41,769 nucleotides of DNA from JBQTJJ01 sp052387235 (GTDB lineage Bacteria > Actinomycetota > Acidimicrobiia > Acidimicrobiales > GCA-2861595): contig JBQTJJ010000105.1 in assembly GCA_052387235.1 (NCBI GenBank), positions 1 to 41,769 of the forward strand, given 5' to 3'. Of the stretch, positions 39,206 to 41,769 are shown piece by piece. Each line of letters starts with the position of its first letter. Position 1 is the stretch's first letter. The notes beneath the pieces are model-generated. The model was not told where the DNA came from. It saw only the letters and a program-made list of their open reading frames with translations, and did not search any database. The translations under genes were made by a program, and so were the position numbers.

Positions 39206-40050
39206 GCGCGACCAGGGCCATGGCCGGGGTCATCCTCAAGGACCTCACCGCCATCCGCCGCTCCAAGGCGGTGGTGGTCCCGATGGTCATCGTGCCCCTG
39301 CTCCTGCTGGTGGTGCTCCCCCTCGGCGTGGGGCTGGCCGTGCGGGCCCAGGAGAACCCGGACGTGAGCCTGTACATCCACCGCCTGCCCGACTCCGTGG
39401 TGGAGCCGATCCTGCGCCTCCCCTACGCCGAGCGGCCCATCGTGCTGGTCAGCGGCTACCTGCTGGCGCCGCTGTTCCTGATCGTCCCGCTCATGGTGGC
39501 GGCCGTGCTGGCGGCCGACGCGTTCGCGGGGGAGAAGGAGCGCCGGACCCTGGAGACGCTGCTCCACCTCCCCATCCCCGACCGCCAGCTCTTCCTGGCC
39601 AAGGTGCTGGGCGCCTTCCTGCCGGCGGTGGCCGTGTCGTGGATCGGCTTCGTGCTCTTCGCCGTGGTCACCAACGCGGTGGCCTGGCCCGTGATGCACC
39701 GCATCTTCGTGCCCACCAGGCTGTGGGCGGTCGTGATCTTCTGGGTCGGCCCGGCCGTGGCCGCCCTCGGCATGGGGATCATGGTGCGGGTGTCGGCGCG
39801 GGCCAGGACGGCCCAGGAGGCCAACCAGCTGGGCGGCGCCGTGATCCTGCCCCTCATCTTCCTGGCCGTGGGCCAGACGACCGGCCTCCTGCTCGTCACC
39901 CTCCCCGTGGCCCTCGGCATCGGCGCCGTGATCTGGGCCCTCGCCGCCTGGCTCATCGCGCGGGGTGCCCGCCGCTTCACCCGCGACCGGATCCTCAGCT
40001 CGGGCACGGCCCGCCGGCGCGGCCTGGGCCGCCGGCCGCGGGCCGCATAG
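39202..40050 (+). CDS. ABC-2-type transporter permease
   Basis: The 282-residue membrane protein has about six helices: VVVPMVIVPLLLLVVLPLGVGLAV, LAPLFLIVPLMVAAVLAADAFA, a long coupling loop (GEKERRTLETLLHLPIPDRQLFLAKVL), then AFLPAVAVSWIGFVLFAVV, LWAVVIFWVGPAVAALGMGIMV, AVILPLIFLAVGQTTGLLLV and LPVALGIGAVIWALAAWLIA. GEKERRTLETLL is the classic ABC-2 permease motif. GTG start overlaps the ATPase stop. Confidence 0.93.
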   Translation: MSATRAMAGVILKDLTAIRRSKAVVVPMVIVPLLLLVVLPLGVGLAVRAQENPDVSLYIHRLPDSVVEPILRLPYAERPIVLVSGYLLAPLFLIVPLMVAAVLAADAFAGEKERRTLETLLHLPIPDRQLFLAKVLGAFLPAVAVSWIGFVLFAVVTNAVAWPVMHRIFVPTRLWAVVIFWVGPAVAALGMGIMVRVSARARTAQEANQLGGAVILPLIFLAVGQTTGLLLVTLPVALGIGAVIWALAAWLIARGARRFTRDRILSSGTARRRGLGRRPRAA

Positions 40051-40064
40051 GAGCGGGGTTGTGC

Positions 40065-40070
40065 CACACT
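40065..40070 (+). promoter_or_regulatory. -10-like element before the DUF4230-like gene
   Basis: CACACT ends six bases before ATG 40077 with no ribosome site; weaker than the other examples. Confidence 0.3.
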
Positions 40071-40076
40071 CGGGCC

Positions 40077-40784
40077 ATGCCGGTCATGACGCGCGAGCGC
40101 GCCGGCGGGCACCGCCCCGGACCGGGTCGGGACGGCGGCAGTGAGCGCCGGTCGTGGCGCCCGCTGGCCGTCGTGGCCGTGGTCCTGGCCCTCGTGTTCG
40201 GGGCCGGCCAGCTGCTCGACCTGCTGCCCTCGCTCCACAACCCGTTCACCACCGAGACCGTCGACCGCACCCAGCCGGCGGTGCTGAAGGCGATCGAGGA
40301 CCTCAGCCGCTACGAGGCGGCCAGCGGGTCGTTCCAGGTGATCGTCGACCTGGAGCAGGACGCCCGGTTCCTGCCCGACTTCATCCGGGGCGAGCACACC
40401 CTGTTCGTCGCCGGCGGCACGGTGGCGGCGTCGGTGGACTTCTCCGGCCTGGCAGGCAGCGCCATCGTGGTGTCCCCCGACGGCGACGAGGTCACCGTCG
40501 CCCTCCCCCGGGCCCGGCTCTCCGACGCCCGCATCGATCCAGGGGCCAGCCGGGTCGTCTCCCGCCAGCGGGGCCTGCTCGACCGCATCGGCGGCGTGTT
40601 CTCCGACAACCCCACCGGCGAGCGGGAGCTCTACGTCCTGGCCGAGCAGAAGCTCGAGGCGGCTGCACGCGCCGGCGATCTGCGGGCCCGGGCCGAGAAG
40701 AACACCGCCGCCATGCTGAAGGCCATGCTCGGCACGCTGGGCTTCGAGAAGGTCACCGTCACCTTCGGCGACGCCGCCGCGTAG
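40077..40784 (+). CDS. DUF4230-like membrane-anchored protein
   Basis: The 235-residue protein has a basic N-terminus, one transmembrane helix (PLAVVAVVLALVFGAGQLLDLL, about 29-50), and an extracytoplasmic domain (VLKAIEDLSRYEAASGSFQVIVDLEQDARFLPDFIRGEHTLFVAGGTVAASVDFSGL, VTVALPRARLSDARIDP). The C-terminal helix (ELYVLAEQKLEAAARAGDLRARAEKNTAAMLKAMLGTLGFEKVTVTF) matches the pattern of DUF4230 proteins. It lies 26 bases after the permease. Function unknown; probably a membrane or wall-associated protein. A second ATG three codons in is possible. Confidence 0.75.
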   Translation: MPVMTRERAGGHRPGPGRDGGSERRSWRPLAVVAVVLALVFGAGQLLDLLPSLHNPFTTETVDRTQPAVLKAIEDLSRYEAASGSFQVIVDLEQDARFLPDFIRGEHTLFVAGGTVAASVDFSGLAGSAIVVSPDGDEVTVALPRARLSDARIDPGASRVVSRQRGLLDRIGGVFSDNPTGERELYVLAEQKLEAAARAGDLRARAEKNTAAMLKAMLGTLGFEKVTVTFGDAAA

Positions 40785-40794
40785 CTGCGGACCC

Positions 40795-40845
40795 GTTCTG
40801 GTCCGCAACGCGACACGGTTTCCGTGTCGGTCTGCGGAACAGAAC
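40795..40845 (+). terminator. Long hairpin, copy C of the repeated terminator-like element
   Basis: GTTCTG (40795-40800) pairs with CAGAAC (40840-40845); TCCGCA pairs with TGCGGA; the apex CGACACGG-TTT-CCGTGTCG is perfect. It begins ten bases after the DUF4230-like stop. The apex matches hairpins A and B, while the middle arm differs. Confidence 0.7.
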
Positions 40846-40854
40846 ACCTTCCTC

Positions 40855-40860
40855 TACCAT
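40855..40860 (+). promoter_or_regulatory. -10 element for leaderless start of the Asp-box gene
   Basis: TACCAT ends eight bases before ATG 40869, with no ribosome site between. The same hexamer and nearly the same spacing occur before the saccharopine dehydrogenase gene. Confidence 0.5.
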
Positions 40861-40868
40861 CGACCCCG

Positions 40869-41762
40869 ATGGTCGTGCTCGCCGGCACGGGGTCCGGGCT
40901 CGTGGACGTGGCCACCGGCACGGTGCTGGAGTTCGGCGGGAGCGACGTGCGGTCCGTCGACGGCGACTGGGTCGTGCTCGACGGGCGTGAGGTGGCCCGC
41001 CGGGGCGGGCCGGGCGGGCCGTTCTCGAACGTGGCGCCCGACGGCCTCACCCTGACGTGCGTCGCGGCCGTTCCCGACGGGCACGTCACCGCGCTGGTCG
41101 GGACCGCCGGCGGCCACCTCCTGCTGTTCCGGGGCGGCGCCGCCTTCGAGCGCTCCGCCGGCTTCGACCAGGCCGAGGGCCGGGAGGAGTGGTACACGCC
41201 CTGGGGCGCCCCTGCCGACGTCCGCTCGGCCTCGGCGAACGCCGGCGGGACGATGCTTGTCAACGTCCACGTCGGGGGCATCCTGCGCTCCACCGACCAC
41301 GGGGTCTCCTGGAAGCCCACCATCGACCTGCACGCCGACGTCCACCAGGTCCTCGCCCTCGGCGCCGGCCGGGCCGTGGCCGCCTGCGCCCTGGGGCTGG
41401 CCACCAGCGTCGACGACGGCACCACCTGGACGCTGCACGACGACGGCCTGCACGCCACCTACGCCCGGGCGGTCGCGGTGGCCGGGGACATGGTCCTGCT
41501 CAGCGTCTCGGACGGCCCCGGCGGCGGCCGGTCCGCCATCTACCGCCGACCGCTCGACGGGAGCGGCCCACTGGAGCGGTGCGGTGCCGGGCTCCCGGAG
41601 GATCTGGGCGGCAACGTGGACACGGGCTGGCTCGCGGGCGGGCCCGACGGCGCCGCCGCCTTCGTCACCTCCTCGGGCCTGGTGTTCGGCTCCGACGACG
41701 CCGGCGGGAGGTGGGGGCCGATCGGGTCGGTGGAGGGGCCCCGCTGCATCACCCTCGGCTGA
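40869..41762 (+). CDS. Asp-box (BNR-type) beta-propeller protein
   Basis: The 297-residue protein has three Asp-box motifs: RSTDHGVSWKP, SVDDGTTWTL and SDDAGGRWGP. These mark blades of a sialidase- or photosystem-stability-factor-type propeller. Repeating strands (MVVLAGTGSGLVDVATG, HVTALVGTAGGHLLLFRGG, MLVNVHVGGILRS, VLALGAGRAVAACALGLATS) support about six blades. There is no signal peptide, so it is probably cytoplasmic. Catalytic sialidase residues are not evident. The gene ends eight bases before the window edge. Confidence 0.82.
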   Translation: MVVLAGTGSGLVDVATGTVLEFGGSDVRSVDGDWVVLDGREVARRGGPGGPFSNVAPDGLTLTCVAAVPDGHVTALVGTAGGHLLLFRGGAAFERSAGFDQAEGREEWYTPWGAPADVRSASANAGGTMLVNVHVGGILRSTDHGVSWKPTIDLHADVHQVLALGAGRAVAACALGLATSVDDGTTWTLHDDGLHATYARAVAVAGDMVLLSVSDGPGGGRSAIYRRPLDGSGPLERCGAGLPEDLGGNVDTGWLAGGPDGAAAFVTSSGLVFGSDDAGGRWGPIGSVEGPRCITLG

Positions 41763-41769
41763 CGCCGCC

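Overview
The window is uniformly GC-rich DNA with dense actinobacterial gene structure: many GTG starts, ATGA/GTGA stop-start overlaps and several leaderless-type promoters. A group 1h (high-affinity) [NiFe] hydrogenase and many copies of a GYWLVAxDGGVFAFGDA protein repeat point to an actinobacterium, most likely of the Acidimicrobiia. This placement is inference; no rRNA or other marker gene is present. I see no tRNA, rRNA, CRISPR array, transposase or prophage.

Region 1 (1-11,170) is a hydrogenase locus. The structural genes hhyS and hhyL (cut by the left edge) read leftward. A rightward cluster reads winged-helix/Cys-His protein, PadR-type repressor, CooC-like nickel ATPase, a small membrane-anchored coiled-coil protein, hypC, a SIS/HypC-like fusion, a SIS protein, hypD, hypE and hypF. 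hypA and hypB are not in the window. Two matching 19-bp palindromes, one before hhyS and one before the coiled-coil gene, suggest one regulator controls both. The two SIS-family proteins embedded among the maturation genes are the most unusual part.

Region 2 (11,180-19,740) is a leftward group of surface or secreted beta-propeller-type proteins: an RTX-like protein, an LVIVD-repeat protein, a substrate-binding-protein gene interrupted by an in-frame TGA, and a Kelch lipoprotein. The first two end in six copies of the same 42-residue repeat. A divergent gene encodes a TIG-like, Ala/Pro-rich membrane-anchored protein.

Region 3 (19,770-25,420) holds a J-domain protein, a B12-binding-type radical SAM enzyme, and a three-gene unit with a PEP-synthase/Rph-like phosphotransferase and two small membrane proteins.

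Region 4 (25,420-30,500) looks like lysine catabolism through 2-aminoadipate: saccharopine dehydrogenase, ALDH7-type aminoadipate-semialdehyde dehydrogenase, 2-oxoadipate dioxygenase/decarboxylase and a D-2-hydroxyglutarate dehydrogenase-type flavoprotein. Together these would carry saccharopine to 2-oxoglutarate, lacking only the first reductase and an aminotransferase here.

Region 5 (30,570-41,769) is mixed housekeeping and accessory content: an orphan NuoF-like protein, a primary-like sigma factor, an MMPL transporter with a small coupled exported protein, a second aldehyde dehydrogenase, two small divergent genes, an ABC-2 exporter, a DUF4230-like protein and an Asp-box propeller protein. 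A family of related long hairpins follows several rightward genes across the window.
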